Origin: Ammoniphilus sp. YIM 78166
Lineage (GTDB): Bacteria; Bacillota; Bacilli; Aneurinibacillales; RAOX-1
Direction of reading: 5' to 3'
Length of the DNA stretch: 64,000 nt
Assembly (NCBI RefSeq): GCF_004522215.1
Contig: NZ_SDLR01000003.1
Coordinates: 372,001 to 436,000 of the forward strand
Positions within the stretch are counted from its first letter, which is position 1, and each line of letters begins with the position of its first letter. The notes below the pieces were generated by a model that saw nothing but the letters and a program-made list of their open reading frames with translations, was not told the DNA's origin and made no database searches. A program made the position numbers and the translations under genes. Positions 1 to 7,048 of the stretch are shown one piece after another.

Positions 1-233
1 AAATAAATCTGCTATACTTTGAATAATGGAGTTGAGCCATGAATATCATTTATGCGGGTAAAAAGACGGACACAAAAAGGGGGCAAATCATCTATCAATT
101 ATTAAAAGAGGTTGTTCACAAGTTAAAGAAAAATACGCGAACTTATGGCATAATTCATGGAAATGGCGGGATCGGAGAAATACAGGGGTCGTACTTTAAG
201 AGAAATAGGCGAGTGAAACAGGAGGGAGTGCAT

Positions 234-797
234 GTGAAACTTTTTTATAAGGGACGTATATTCCTTTTTGTTTTCTTGGCAGTAAATGCTTGCTCAATAA
301 ATTATGAGAAGGATATTCAATTTATAAGAAAAAATTTGGAACGTTACCAAGCAGAAACGATTCCCTATAGGGATAAAATAACGTTTACCCTTTCTACTGA
401 ACAAATGTTAGCTGGAATAGTTGAACCTATAAAGATCACTTCCATTCATGATACGGATGTTTTTGTCGTGGAATCCTTTGAAAGAGAAAATACCATAAAC
501 AAGAAACGAGAGATCTATCTTATGATCGGATTGGATAGCCAGGTTAAACCGAATAGCGGAACCATGCTTAGTCATTTCCGACTAAATGGTAACGATACTT
601 ACACCACAGGTGAGGTTATACTTCGAGCGTTTAACGACAATGGAGCCTTGGCTAATTTCGGAAGCGGAAGCGGCGACTATGAAGGGAAATATGGACAATT
701 CTTTTCATATGTTTTAGCTAGAGAAGATGTGATAAACAGTAAAGAGGTGACCTTTGAAATAAGTGGCTTATATCTATTAAATTACAATAGGATATGA
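234..797 (+). CDS. putative lipoprotein of unknown function
   Basis: With the GTG start at 234 the protein has 187 residues and begins with a short basic stretch, a hydrophobic segment and a lipobox-like VNAC around residue 20, so it is probably a lipid-anchored surface protein. GGAGGG at 221-226 sits 7 nt before this start. The frame stays open upstream to an ATG at 39 that also has a GGAG, which would give 252 residues with a hydrophilic N-terminus; the lipobox favours the shorter form. The rest is polar and beta-rich with no motif I recognise. A TATACT at 13-18 could be its -10 box. Function unknown. Confidence 0.6.
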   Translation: MKLFYKGRIFLFVFLAVNACSINYEKDIQFIRKNLERYQAETIPYRDKITFTLSTEQMLAGIVEPIKITSIHDTDVFVVESFERENTINKKREIYLMIGLDSQVKPNSGTMLSHFRLNGNDTYTTGEVILRAFNDNGALANFGSGSGDYEGKYGQFFSYVLAREDVINSKEVTFEISGLYLLNYNRI

Positions 798-900
798 TAT
801 TTAACTTCACAGCATTCTCTTTAGGTAATCGCAGTTGACGTTCACATATCATGGTTTATTATGGAAGAGTAGTAGATTGCACAAAATGGAGGTCAAGAGA

Positions 901-1677
901 ATGAAGATGCACTATCGAACCTGGGGTGATCCGCAAAAGCCGCCCGTAATCCTGCTGCACGCACTTGCCTGTCACAGTGGTTGGTGGAGTTGGGTCTCCC
1001 CCTATTTGGAAGAGGAGTACTATTTGATTGCTCCTGATTTCAGAGGACATGGTAAGAGTCCCTGGGCGGATAGCTACCGTTTCGATGATTACGCTGCAGA
1101 TATAGAGAAACTTGCGAGGGAGTTGAACCGCCCTTACGCCATCGTGGGACACTCGATGGGTGGATACGTTGGACTCAAAGTGGCCAGTCGCAGGATTTGT
1201 TCCCCTTCTGTATTAGTAGTAGCGGATATGAAAATAGACTCACCGGAAGAGGAGTTGGCTGGCCTGCGCAAAGCAGCGCAGAAAAGTGGACGTATTTACG
1301 ACACTCTGCAAGACGCAGTAGCCCAGTATAGGTTTCTTCCACCCCAGCATACTGCCCCGAAGGAGCGCGTGGAGCAAGTGGCCCAAGAGTGCTATCATGA
1401 ACTGGAGGATGGGAGTTGGGGAGAACGGTTTGATCGACGGGCTCTGGCTATCGAGAAAGTCGAAGCAGCGGCTCTGGCCCAACAGGTTAACTGTCCTACC
1501 TGGTTCGTTAGAGCCAAGGATAGCCAAGTGATGCCGGCAGATGGCGCCCAAGAGCTGGCTCGAATCACCGGGGGATGCCTGCACGAGATGGAAGGGGCTT
1601 TTCACCATTTGCCTTTGGAACAACCTGAAGCGTTTTCAACTTTGATCCGAAACTTCATGGTCCAGAGCAGGCTTTAA
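901..1677 (+). CDS. alpha/beta-fold hydrolase
   Basis: A 258-residue alpha/beta hydrolase. The nucleophile elbow is GHSMGG with Ser85. The N-terminal HALACHSGW segment (20-28) supplies the oxyanion hole, the likely acid is Asp207 in the AKDSQVM stretch, and the general base is His235 or His236 in AFHHLPLE. It lacks a signal peptide and should be cytosolic. The start at 901 is chosen because GGAGGT (888-893) lies 7 nt upstream; in-frame ATGs at 835 and 886 lack a ribosome site. The fold covers esterases, lactonases, haloperoxidase-like enzymes and C-C hydrolases, and nothing here fixes the substrate. It is transcribed alone and ends at a strong hairpin. Confidence 0.85.
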   Translation: MKMHYRTWGDPQKPPVILLHALACHSGWWSWVSPYLEEEYYLIAPDFRGHGKSPWADSYRFDDYAADIEKLARELNRPYAIVGHSMGGYVGLKVASRRICSPSVLVVADMKIDSPEEELAGLRKAAQKSGRIYDTLQDAVAQYRFLPPQHTAPKERVEQVAQECYHELEDGSWGERFDRRALAIEKVEAAALAQQVNCPTWFVRAKDSQVMPADGAQELARITGGCLHEMEGAFHHLPLEQPEAFSTLIRNFMVQSRL

Positions 1678-1694
1678 GTATAGGACGAAAAAAC

Positions 1695-1735
1695 AAAGAC
1701 CCTTGTTGTTCACCTTCGAACAAACAAGGGTCTTA
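1695..1735. terminator. bidirectional hairpin terminator
   Basis: Inverted repeat with arms at about 1696-1711 (AAGACCCTTGTTGTTC) and 1718-1734, placed between the convergent hydrolase and YhfH-like genes. A-runs on the left and T-rich sequence on the right suit termination in both directions. Confidence 0.7.
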
Positions 1736-1771
1736 TCCTCTATGGGCAACCATCCTTAGATCCCTTCTCTC

Positions 1772-1888
1772 TTATTCCTCTGCAGTTCTGCCGAAGCAAC
1801 GAGTACACTCCATATGGATGGTGTTCGCGCGCTCCATGAATGATTCTCCGCACTCAATGCATTCCTTCTCGATCATGTTAAAGTTCAT
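1772..1888 (-). CDS. yhfH: YhfH-like zinc-ribbon mini-protein
   Basis: A 38-residue protein read on the minus strand from ATG at 1888-1886, with a textbook AGGAGGT (minus strand, 1896-1902) 7 nt upstream. It carries two CxxC pairs, CIEC at residues 10-13 and CTRC at 28-31, the pattern of a small zinc ribbon. This size and spacing recall the YhfH family, tiny proteins of unknown role that are common in Bacillales. Family assignment rests on the Cys pattern and length, not on an alignment. It is convergent with the hydrolase and shares its terminator. Confidence 0.7.
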   Translation of the reverse strand: MNFNMIEKECIECGESFMERANTIHMECTRCFGRTAEE

Positions 1889-2176
1889 CGGTCATACCTC
1901 CTATTAAGTGGTTAAGTATTCTTCATGCATTTATTGTATTATAACAGATTTAAAATGTCAACACTTTGTTATATAACTGATTTCGTCAATTAAGCTATTT
2001 TATCCGATAAATGAGGTAGCTTGGTGAAGAATTACTGAGATATTTGATGCATGAGTGAACTAATTCAAGAAAACCTTTTATGGATAAAAGATTTATCCTA
2101 TTATCGAGTTAGCAATTTAACGTTATAAAGTGTAAAATCGAAAAGGTTGATTACACAGATATAAGGGGAGACTTAC
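1889..2176. promoter_or_regulatory. intergenic region with a 17-bp palindrome
   Basis: AT-rich divergent control region between the YhfH-like gene and the amino-acid transporter. It holds GGATAAAAGATTTATCC at 2082-2098, arms of 7 bp around a 3-nt loop, which could be an operator or a short RNA hairpin. I see no convincing sigma-A box pair and no riboswitch fold. Confidence 0.4.
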
Positions 2177-2968
2177 ATGAAAAAGCTCGCTTCACTATTT
2201 CTATCATTGGGGATGATCCTGTCTGTCGCTGCAGGGTGTTCCAATTCTGACTCTAGCACTCAAGCCGGTTCTAGCGAAAGCAAAGCGTTAGTCATTGGAA
2301 TTGATGATAAATTTGCCCCGATGGGATTTAGAGATGAGAAAAATGAGATTGTCGGCTTTGATATTGATTACGCGAGAGCCGCTGGCGAAAAAATGGGGGT
2401 TGAAGTAACCTTTCAACCGATCGATTGGAAAGCAAAGGAATCGGAGCTAAACAGCGGGCGCATCGACTTGATTTGGAATGGCTATACCATCACGGATGAA
2501 CGAAAAGAAAAAGTTCTCTTCACCAAGCCTTATTTAGCCAATGCTCAGGTGATTGTTACTAAAGCGGATTCTGATATCGCTAAGATTTCGGACCTTGCAG
2601 GAAAGGTTGTAGGCCTTCAGGCTTTATCTTCCGCAGCAGATGCCTTAAATGCAAACGAAGTAAAGTCTCAAGTGAAAAGCATTACGGAATTCCCAGATAA
2701 CGTATTGGCTTTAAGCGATTTGAAAATTGGTCGTTTAGATGCGGTCATTATTGATGAGATCGTAGCTAGATATTATATGACAAAAGAAGAAGGCACCTTT
2801 AAAATTGTAGAAGAAAGCCTTGCACCAGAAGAGTACGGAGTAGGCGTGAAGAAAGGGAATGAAGCATTGTTAGCCGAGCTGCAAGCCGCCCTTGATCAAT
2901 TAAACCAAGATGGAACGGCCGCAACCATCTCCGAGAAGTGGTTTGGTGAAGATAAGGTATTAAAATAA
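2177..2968 (+). CDS. amino-acid ABC transporter substrate-binding lipoprotein
   Basis: A 263-residue type II periplasmic-binding-protein fold (SBP_bac_3, polar amino-acid family). The signal peptide ends in a lipobox before Cys21 (VAAGCS), so the protein is anchored outside the membrane. The mature part has the family pattern: an opening strand with GIDDKFAPMGF, GFDIDYARA, then PIDWKAKESELNSGRIDLIWNGYT, which lines the ligand pocket. Ligand class is probably cystine, glutamine or another polar amino acid; the exact one cannot be told. It is first in a three-gene operon with permease and ATPase, separated from the permease by a hairpin. GGGGAG precedes the ATG. Confidence 0.9.
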   Translation: MKKLASLFLSLGMILSVAAGCSNSDSSTQAGSSESKALVIGIDDKFAPMGFRDEKNEIVGFDIDYARAAGEKMGVEVTFQPIDWKAKESELNSGRIDLIWNGYTITDERKEKVLFTKPYLANAQVIVTKADSDIAKISDLAGKVVGLQALSSAADALNANEVKSQVKSITEFPDNVLALSDLKIGRLDAVIIDEIVARYYMTKEEGTFKIVEESLAPEEYGVGVKKGNEALLAELQAALDQLNQDGTAATISEKWFGEDKVLK

Positions 2969-2983
2969 TATATTTTAAAACAG

Positions 2984-3016
2984 AAACGGATCGATCGTTA
3001 TGATGATCCGTTTTGT
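2984..3016 (+). terminator. intercistronic hairpin (attenuator) after the binding protein
   Basis: Arms AAACGGATC (2984-2992) and GATCCGTTT (3005-3013) followed by TTTGTTT. It lies between the binding-protein and permease genes and probably lowers permease expression or protects the upstream mRNA. Confidence 0.6.
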
Positions 3017-3033
3017 TTGGGAGAAAAAGAATA

Positions 3034-3693
3034 ATGAACCTAGATTACTTGATTAATATTACGATTCCGATGCTAAAAGGGGCTCAAATGACGGTGTTGT
3101 TATTTTTCATCGCCATTATCTTATCCATCCCTTTAGGCTTTGTGTTTACTTTGATGTCCCGAAGCACGATCAAACCCATCGCATGGTTTGCCAACTTTTA
3201 TATTTATATCGTGCGCGGGACACCACTATTACTCCAGCTTTTGTTTGTCTGCTTTGGTTTGCCGATCCTTCCTGTGGTGGGTGAATATTTGGTTTTAGAC
3301 CGCTTTGTAGCGGCATGCTTGGCCTTTGTTCTTAATTATGCGGCTTATTTTGCCGAGATCTTCAGGGGCGGTCTCTTAGCGATTGATAAGGGCCAGTACG
3401 AAGCCGCACAGGTTTTGGGACTCTCACGCTGGCAAACAACAAGAAAAATTATTGTACCCCAGATGTTTCGCGTGGCGCTTCCTTCGGTATCGAATGAATC
3501 GATTACGCTCGTAAAAGATACGGCTTTACTCTATGCCGTGGCCGTTCCGGAACTGCTGCACTTTGCACAAACTGCGGTTAATCGTGATTTCACCATCACT
3601 CCTTTTTTCATAGCTGGAGTCATTTATTTACTGATGACGCTCGTGTTGACCTGGTTCTTTAAACAGCTTGAAAAAAAGTTCAAATTTGAATAG
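3034..3693 (+). CDS. amino-acid ABC transporter permease
   Basis: A 219-residue membrane subunit of the HisM/GlnP type with about five membrane segments. The N-terminal MLKGAQMTVLLFF begins the family's first helix. The EAA loop that docks to the ATPase is visible as GQYEAAQVLGLSRWQT followed by IIVPQMFRVALP. The ATG at 3034 is preferred over an in-frame TTG at 3013, because a GGGAG lies about 10 nt upstream. It lies 6 nt short of the ATPase frame and belongs to the same operon. Confidence 0.9.
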   Translation: MNLDYLINITIPMLKGAQMTVLLFFIAIILSIPLGFVFTLMSRSTIKPIAWFANFYIYIVRGTPLLLQLLFVCFGLPILPVVGEYLVLDRFVAACLAFVLNYAAYFAEIFRGGLLAIDKGQYEAAQVLGLSRWQTTRKIIVPQMFRVALPSVSNESITLVKDTALLYAVAVPELLHFAQTAVNRDFTITPFFIAGVIYLLMTLVLTWFFKQLEKKFKFE

Positions 3694-3705
3694 GGGAGAT
3701 TGGCC

Positions 3706-4446
3706 ATGATTCAAGTTTCCAATTTAAAAAAGTCCTTTGGAAATATAGATGTGTTGAAAAGTGTGACCTTCGAGGTGAACAAAAGTCAAGTGGTAGCCGT
3801 TATTGGTCCGTCTGGCTCAGGCAAGAGTACAATGCTTCGAAGTCTTGTCCAGCTTGAAGAGATTGACGGAGGGAGCATTTGTGTGGAGGGTCAATACCTT
3901 GTCCAAGATGGAACCTATGCAACCCCACAGGAGATCAAGAACATCACCTCCAAAATGGGAATGGTCTTCCAGCATTTCAATCTCTTTCCCCATCTTACGG
4001 TTAAAGAAAACTTGGAACTGGCTCCGAGTTTGGTAAAAAGAGAATCCGCCGAGCATATTGCAAGAAAAAGCAAGGACCTTCTAGCCAAGGTAGGGCTGTC
4101 AGATAAAGCCGATGCCTACCCAGCACGATTATCAGGCGGACAAAAACAACGTGTAGCGATCGCAAGGGCGTTAATGATGAACCCCGATATTATGTTGTTT
4201 GATGAACCCACCTCCGCACTCGATCCGGAACTTACCGGTGAAGTGCTGCAGGTTATCAAACAGCTGGCGGAAGAACACATGACCATGATCGTGGTCACGC
4301 ATGAAATGGGCTTTGCCAAGGAAGTAGCCGATCTGATTTTGTTTATGGATCAAGGGGAAATCATGGAGTCCGGGACACCGGAGCAACTGTTCCATCACCC
4401 AAAATCAGAGCGGACGAAAGCTTTTTTGAATCATGTTTTGAAGTAA
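3706..4446 (+). CDS. amino-acid ABC transporter ATP-binding protein
   Basis: A 246-residue ATPase of the GlnQ/HisP type. Walker A is GPSGSGKST at 34-42, the Q-loop is in VFQHFNLFP near 88-96, the signature LSGGQKQR at 142-149, Walker B plus glutamate [13 protein letters not shown] at 162-174, and the H-loop in VVTHEMGFA. It powers uptake by the permease and lipoprotein just upstream. GGGGAG at 3693-3698 is 7 nt before the ATG at 3706. The operon ends at a strong terminator directly after it. Confidence 0.95.
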   Translation: MIQVSNLKKSFGNIDVLKSVTFEVNKSQVVAVIGPSGSGKSTMLRSLVQLEEIDGGSICVEGQYLVQDGTYATPQEIKNITSKMGMVFQHFNLFPHLTVKENLELAPSLVKRESAEHIARKSKDLLAKVGLSDKADAYPARLSGGQKQRVAIARALMMNPDIMLFDEPTSALDPELTGEVLQVIKQLAEEHMTMIVVTHEMGFAKEVADLILFMDQGEIMESGTPEQLFHHPKSERTKAFLNHVLK

Positions 4447-4460
4447 ACAAACTCTGACGT

Positions 4461-4498
4461 AAAACCTTAGTCTTTATTTAACAGGACTAAGGTTTTTT
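4461..4498 (+). terminator. Rho-independent terminator of the amino-acid ABC operon
   Basis: Arms AAACCTTAGTC (4462-4472) and GACTAAGGTTT (4485-4495) around a 12-nt loop, running into T6. Confidence 0.85.
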
Positions 4499-4626
4499 GA
4501 TTCATGTATAGAAAGAAGTTCGATTACATGAGTCTATTAACCTTTGTAATAATAACCAAAATGCTGACGAACAGGTCCACTCAAACATTTTTTCCGAAAT
4601 GAGAGGAAAATGGAGAAGTAGTTGCT

Positions 4627-4845
4627 ATGTTCAGCGTAATTGGAGTTCTTATGGTATCGGGTATCCTTTTCGCATGGGAGATCAAGCCTCTCTTGAAGAA
4701 AAGTAGGAGAAAAGAATTATGGCTGTTTTCCTTCATGATGGCTATTGCAACGGGGTTAATGATAGCGGAAGTTATGGGAATGAACATTCTTAATCCGAAT
4801 GAAGGCCTTAAAGTGATTTTTTCTCCTATTGGCAAATTGGCTTAA
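4627..4845 (+). CDS. small two-helix membrane protein
   Basis: A 72-residue protein with one hydrophobic segment at about 2-18, a basic loop with KKSRRKE at 24-30 and a second segment at about 32-50. GGAGAAG lies about 9 nt before the ATG. The arrangement recalls small membrane proteins often encoded near spore-germination genes in Bacillales, but that is an impression and no such genes are nearby. Its last codons touch the decayed GH105 gene on the other strand, so the C-terminus may have been altered by the event that truncated that gene. Confidence 0.6.
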   Translation: MFSVIGVLMVSGILFAWEIKPLLKKSRRKELWLFSFMMAIATGLMIAEVMGMNILNPNEGLKVIFSPIGKLA

Positions 4846-5319
4846 AGTATCCGCGTAATCCTTTTGGTCTGCAAATTCCTTGATATACCTAACGTAGAAT
4901 GGCTGGCCCATGTAGAGACCATCAAGCCAAACTTGGTTCGGATAATTCTCCTTATGTCAAAAATTCCCTGACTCCGTTCGGGGATACGTCGTTGTCAGCT
5001 GAGTATAAAGCTGGTCTAACACGTTTTTATATTTAGGATCCTTTTCCTTGGCATAAAGGGCAAATAGGATGGAAGCCATTCGAATCTGATCGATGCTGAA
5101 ATAGTCAAGATCGATTTCCGGAATGGTTCCTCCTTCATCGTAAAGGCGATCAATAAATTGCTTGACGAATTGATGATCCTCTTCGTTACCTGTTTGTTCA
5201 TAGCTATCTAAGTAGCCCTTCAAAATACAGCTCTCAATATAGTGCCAACGAAGGGAGTACCATTGGTTTTCGCCATCCAAATACTGCTTTTTTAGACGTT
5301 CTACCATGGGAGTAAGCAT
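4846..5319 (-). pseudogene. GH105 unsaturated rhamnogalacturonyl hydrolase remnant
   Basis: Read on the minus strand from ATG at 5319-5317, with AGGAGGT 6 nt upstream, the product matches the first half of GH105/GH88 unsaturated glucuronyl or rhamnogalacturonyl hydrolases (YteR/YesR type): a helical start, then WYSLRWHYIESCILKG, FSIDQIRMASILFALY and TTTYPRTESGNF. The family continues with a Trp, but here a TGA at 4957-4959 replaces it. After this stop the frame still encodes HKENYPNQVWLDGLYMGQPF, the family's active-site stretch, down to about 4846, where homology ends against the small membrane gene. The gene therefore has both a nonsense codon and a lost C-terminus. The intact protein would be about 350-380 residues and would cleave unsaturated pectin oligosaccharides. 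Confidence 0.8.
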
Positions 5320-5343
5320 GAATTTACCTCCTACAAATGTAAA

Positions 5344-5357
5344 TAACAACGTTTTCA
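5344..5357 (-). promoter_or_regulatory. LacI/CcpA-type operator before the GH105 remnant
   Basis: TAACAACGTTTTCA on the plus strand, that is TGAAAACGTTGTTA towards GH105. It is a near-palindrome of the LacI/GalR class and differs from the next site by one base. Confidence 0.5.
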
Positions 5358-5503
5358 CATTTTTCATCTTACCATATTCATGCATTTTTTCAATTGTTTA
5401 ATTAGTTAATATTTTTCACTTAAGTAGACTTGTAAAGCATTGCTGCAGCTTCTGTTTTGGTATATATTAAATTTACAACCTTGTAATGTAATCGGCAGGA
5501 AAA

Positions 5504-5517
5504 TGAAAACGTTATTA
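5504..5517 (+). promoter_or_regulatory. LacI/CcpA-type operator before the Gfo/Idh remnant
   Basis: TGAAAACGTTATTA, the twin of the site at 5344-5357 in the opposite orientation. The pair flanks the divergent promoter region of the two decayed genes. Confidence 0.5.
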
Positions 5518-5543
5518 ATGAGGCGAAGGGAGAGAGGAAAGAT

Positions 5544-5696
5544 ATGAAAAAATACGCCATTTGCGGAGTCAGCAAACGAGATGCAGGCGCTTATTCTATT
5601 GTCGTAGGAGAAGCTGTGTGGCGATCCTGCCAAGAAAATAAGTCGATTAAGATTCACAGCTTGTTACAATCTGATCTGCTGCAGACGCAACGGTAA
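5544..5696 (+). pseudogene. Gfo/Idh/MocA oxidoreductase with internal deletion
   Basis: A 50-codon open frame with GGGAGAGAGG upstream. Residues 1-15 (MKKYAICGVSKRDAG) read like the first Rossmann strand of a Gfo/Idh/MocA oxidoreductase, and from residue 16 (AYSIVVGEAVWRSCQENKSI, then KIHSLL) like the C-terminal helix and tail of the same family. The roughly 300 residues between them are missing, so an in-frame deletion fused the two ends. The product cannot bind NAD(P) or catalyse. It lies divergent from the GH105 remnant and probably belonged to the same lost pectin-utilisation locus. Confidence 0.7.
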
Positions 5697-5703
5697 TTAA
5701 GCG

Positions 5704-6690
5704 ATGCCATACGCTCAGATCAATAAATTCTTAGAATCCAAGATGGCCTTGTTGGTGCCAGGTAGTTTAGTCATCGGGATCGTCCTATCCGACTTTGCCA
5801 TGAATTACGCCTATATAGTCCCGTGGATATTTGCTTTGATCACCTTTGCTGGCAGCCTGAACTTAAATTTGAAAGACTTCTGGAAAGCCATGGCAAGACC
5901 CATTCCCGTTCTGGTCTGTATTGTATTTTTGCATCTTCTTATGCCCACTATTGCCTATGGATTAGGAAGTTGGATTTTCCAAGGGGATTCCTATACCATT
6001 ACGGGCTATATTCTCGCTTTTCTTATCCCAACCGGTATTGCTAGCTTCATCTGGGTTTCCATGTATCAGGGGAATATCGGGCTGACTTTATCCATCATCC
6101 TGATCGACACCTTGCTCGCCCCGATCCTCATTCCCATGATGCTCAAACTGATGGTCGGAGCCGAAGTAGAGATGAATGTATGGGATATCATGAGAGGACT
6201 TTTTTGGATGATTGTTGTTCCTTCTATTGTCGGAATGATTCTCAAGGAGTGGAGAGGGAATGAGATCAAAGAGAGGTTCGGCACTCGCTTGTCCATTCTC
6301 TCTAAGGTGGGTCTTGCAGTCGTGGTGTTCATTAACGGATCTGTGGTTGGTCCTTATTTAAAGAATATGAACCTGAAGGTTATCATGATCATTGGCCTGT
6401 GCTTTTTAACGGCTTGCCTCGGTTTCGCATTAGCATGGCTTATTGCCCGTTTCCTAAATTGGGATAAGGAGACGACCATTGCAGTCACTTACAATTGTGG
6501 CATGAGAAATAACAGCGCTGGCGCTGTATTAGCCATTGCTTATTTTCCACCTGCCGTTTCTCTTCCTGTAGTAACCGTGATCTTATTCCAACAAATTCTT
6601 GCAGCCCTGTTTGGCAAATGGCTTGAACTCTACTATAAGAAAAATGAAGTGCCTATTCGTACTGTTGATAGACAGGTATCCGGAGGGTAG
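5704..6690 (+). CDS. BASS-family (bile acid:sodium symporter-like) transporter
   Basis: A 328-residue integral membrane protein with about ten helices and the BASS fold. Recognisable are GSLNLNLKDFWKAMARP in the first repeat, ILAFLIPTGIASFIWVSMYQGN in the crossover region and TYNCGMRNNSAGAVLA in the second repeat, the last two carrying the Asn/Gly-rich unwound segments that bind sodium and substrate. BASS proteins move organic anions with sodium; position beside sugar-acid genes suggests an organic or sugar acid. The ATG at 5704 comes 7 nt after the stop of the deleted Gfo/Idh gene and has no good ribosome site, so translation may depend on coupling to that remnant or be poor. Confidence 0.8.
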   Translation: MPYAQINKFLESKMALLVPGSLVIGIVLSDFAMNYAYIVPWIFALITFAGSLNLNLKDFWKAMARPIPVLVCIVFLHLLMPTIAYGLGSWIFQGDSYTITGYILAFLIPTGIASFIWVSMYQGNIGLTLSIILIDTLLAPILIPMMLKLMVGAEVEMNVWDIMRGLFWMIVVPSIVGMILKEWRGNEIKERFGTRLSILSKVGLAVVVFINGSVVGPYLKNMNLKVIMIIGLCFLTACLGFALAWLIARFLNWDKETTIAVTYNCGMRNNSAGAVLAIAYFPPAVSLPVVTVILFQQILAALFGKWLELYYKKNEVPIRTVDRQVSGG

Positions 6691-6699
6691 AGCGGAGCA

Positions 6700-6730
6700 A
6701 AGGGGCATCCAACGAGGATGTTCCTTTTTC
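6700..6730 (+). terminator. Rho-independent terminator after the BASS gene
   Basis: Arms AGGGGCATCC and GGATGTTCCT (one G-T pair) around AACGA, followed by TTTTTC. Confidence 0.75.
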
Positions 6731-6815
6731 TATTGTTTTATGGCATCAATGCGCTTAACGTATTTGGTAGCATAGTCATTATTGTTTATCATGAAAATGT
6801 TTAGAACATTTTGTA

Positions 6816-6844
6816 TTGACAACGCTTACCAACTAAAATATTAT
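6816..6844 (+). promoter_or_regulatory. sigma-A promoter of the TRAP operon
   Basis: TTGACA at 6816-6821, a 17-nt spacer and TATTAT at 6839-6844. The -35 box overlaps TGACAACGCTTACC (6817-6830), which resembles a degenerate catabolite-response element. Two TTTTA-N5-TAAAA repeats lie just downstream. Confidence 0.65.
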
Positions 6845-6872
6845 AGGTTTATAGTTAAAAATTTGAAAACGT

Positions 6873-6891
6873 GGTTTTATAATGTAAAACC
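6873..6891 (+). promoter_or_regulatory. putative IclR operator 1
   Basis: GGTTTTATAATGTAAAACC: perfect 7-bp arms with a 5-nt centre, about 30-50 nt downstream of the TRAP promoter -10 box. The same TTTTA-N5-TAAAA core recurs at 6950-6964 and 17652-17666. Confidence 0.55.
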
Positions 6892-6948
6892 TCCAACAAG
6901 GGTGATGTAGAGTCAGAATGGGGAATTTTATCAATATGACTAAACTCC

Positions 6949-6965
6949 ATTTTATATTGTAAAAC
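6949..6965 (+). promoter_or_regulatory. putative IclR operator 2
   Basis: ATTTTATATTGTAAAAC, the same TTTTA-N5-TAAAA core, in the long leader of the TRAP operon, 76 nt after operator 1. Confidence 0.5.
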
Positions 6966-7048
6966 AAGCTGTTCAATCACAAACGAATAGATAGTTAAGC
7001 TATGATAGATTTAACTTTCTAGATAAATAAAAAAATGGGAGGGTTATG

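Noticed and set aside
859..1152. Minus-strand open frame opposite the alpha/beta hydrolase
   Set aside because: It overlaps a clear hydrolase gene, has no ribosome site and its product matches no fold; the same holds for the many other long antisense frames such as 12476-12946, 27703-28290 and 37074-37517.
4957..4959. TGA in the GH105 frame read as selenocysteine or recoded Trp
   Set aside because: The family has Trp here, the gene also lacks its C-terminal part, and every other gene in the window uses TGA as an ordinary stop, so a nonsense mutation is the simpler reading.
6745..7045. Riboswitch in the long TRAP operon leader
   Set aside because: The leader is AT-rich with simple inverted repeats but no conserved aptamer pattern that I can recognise.
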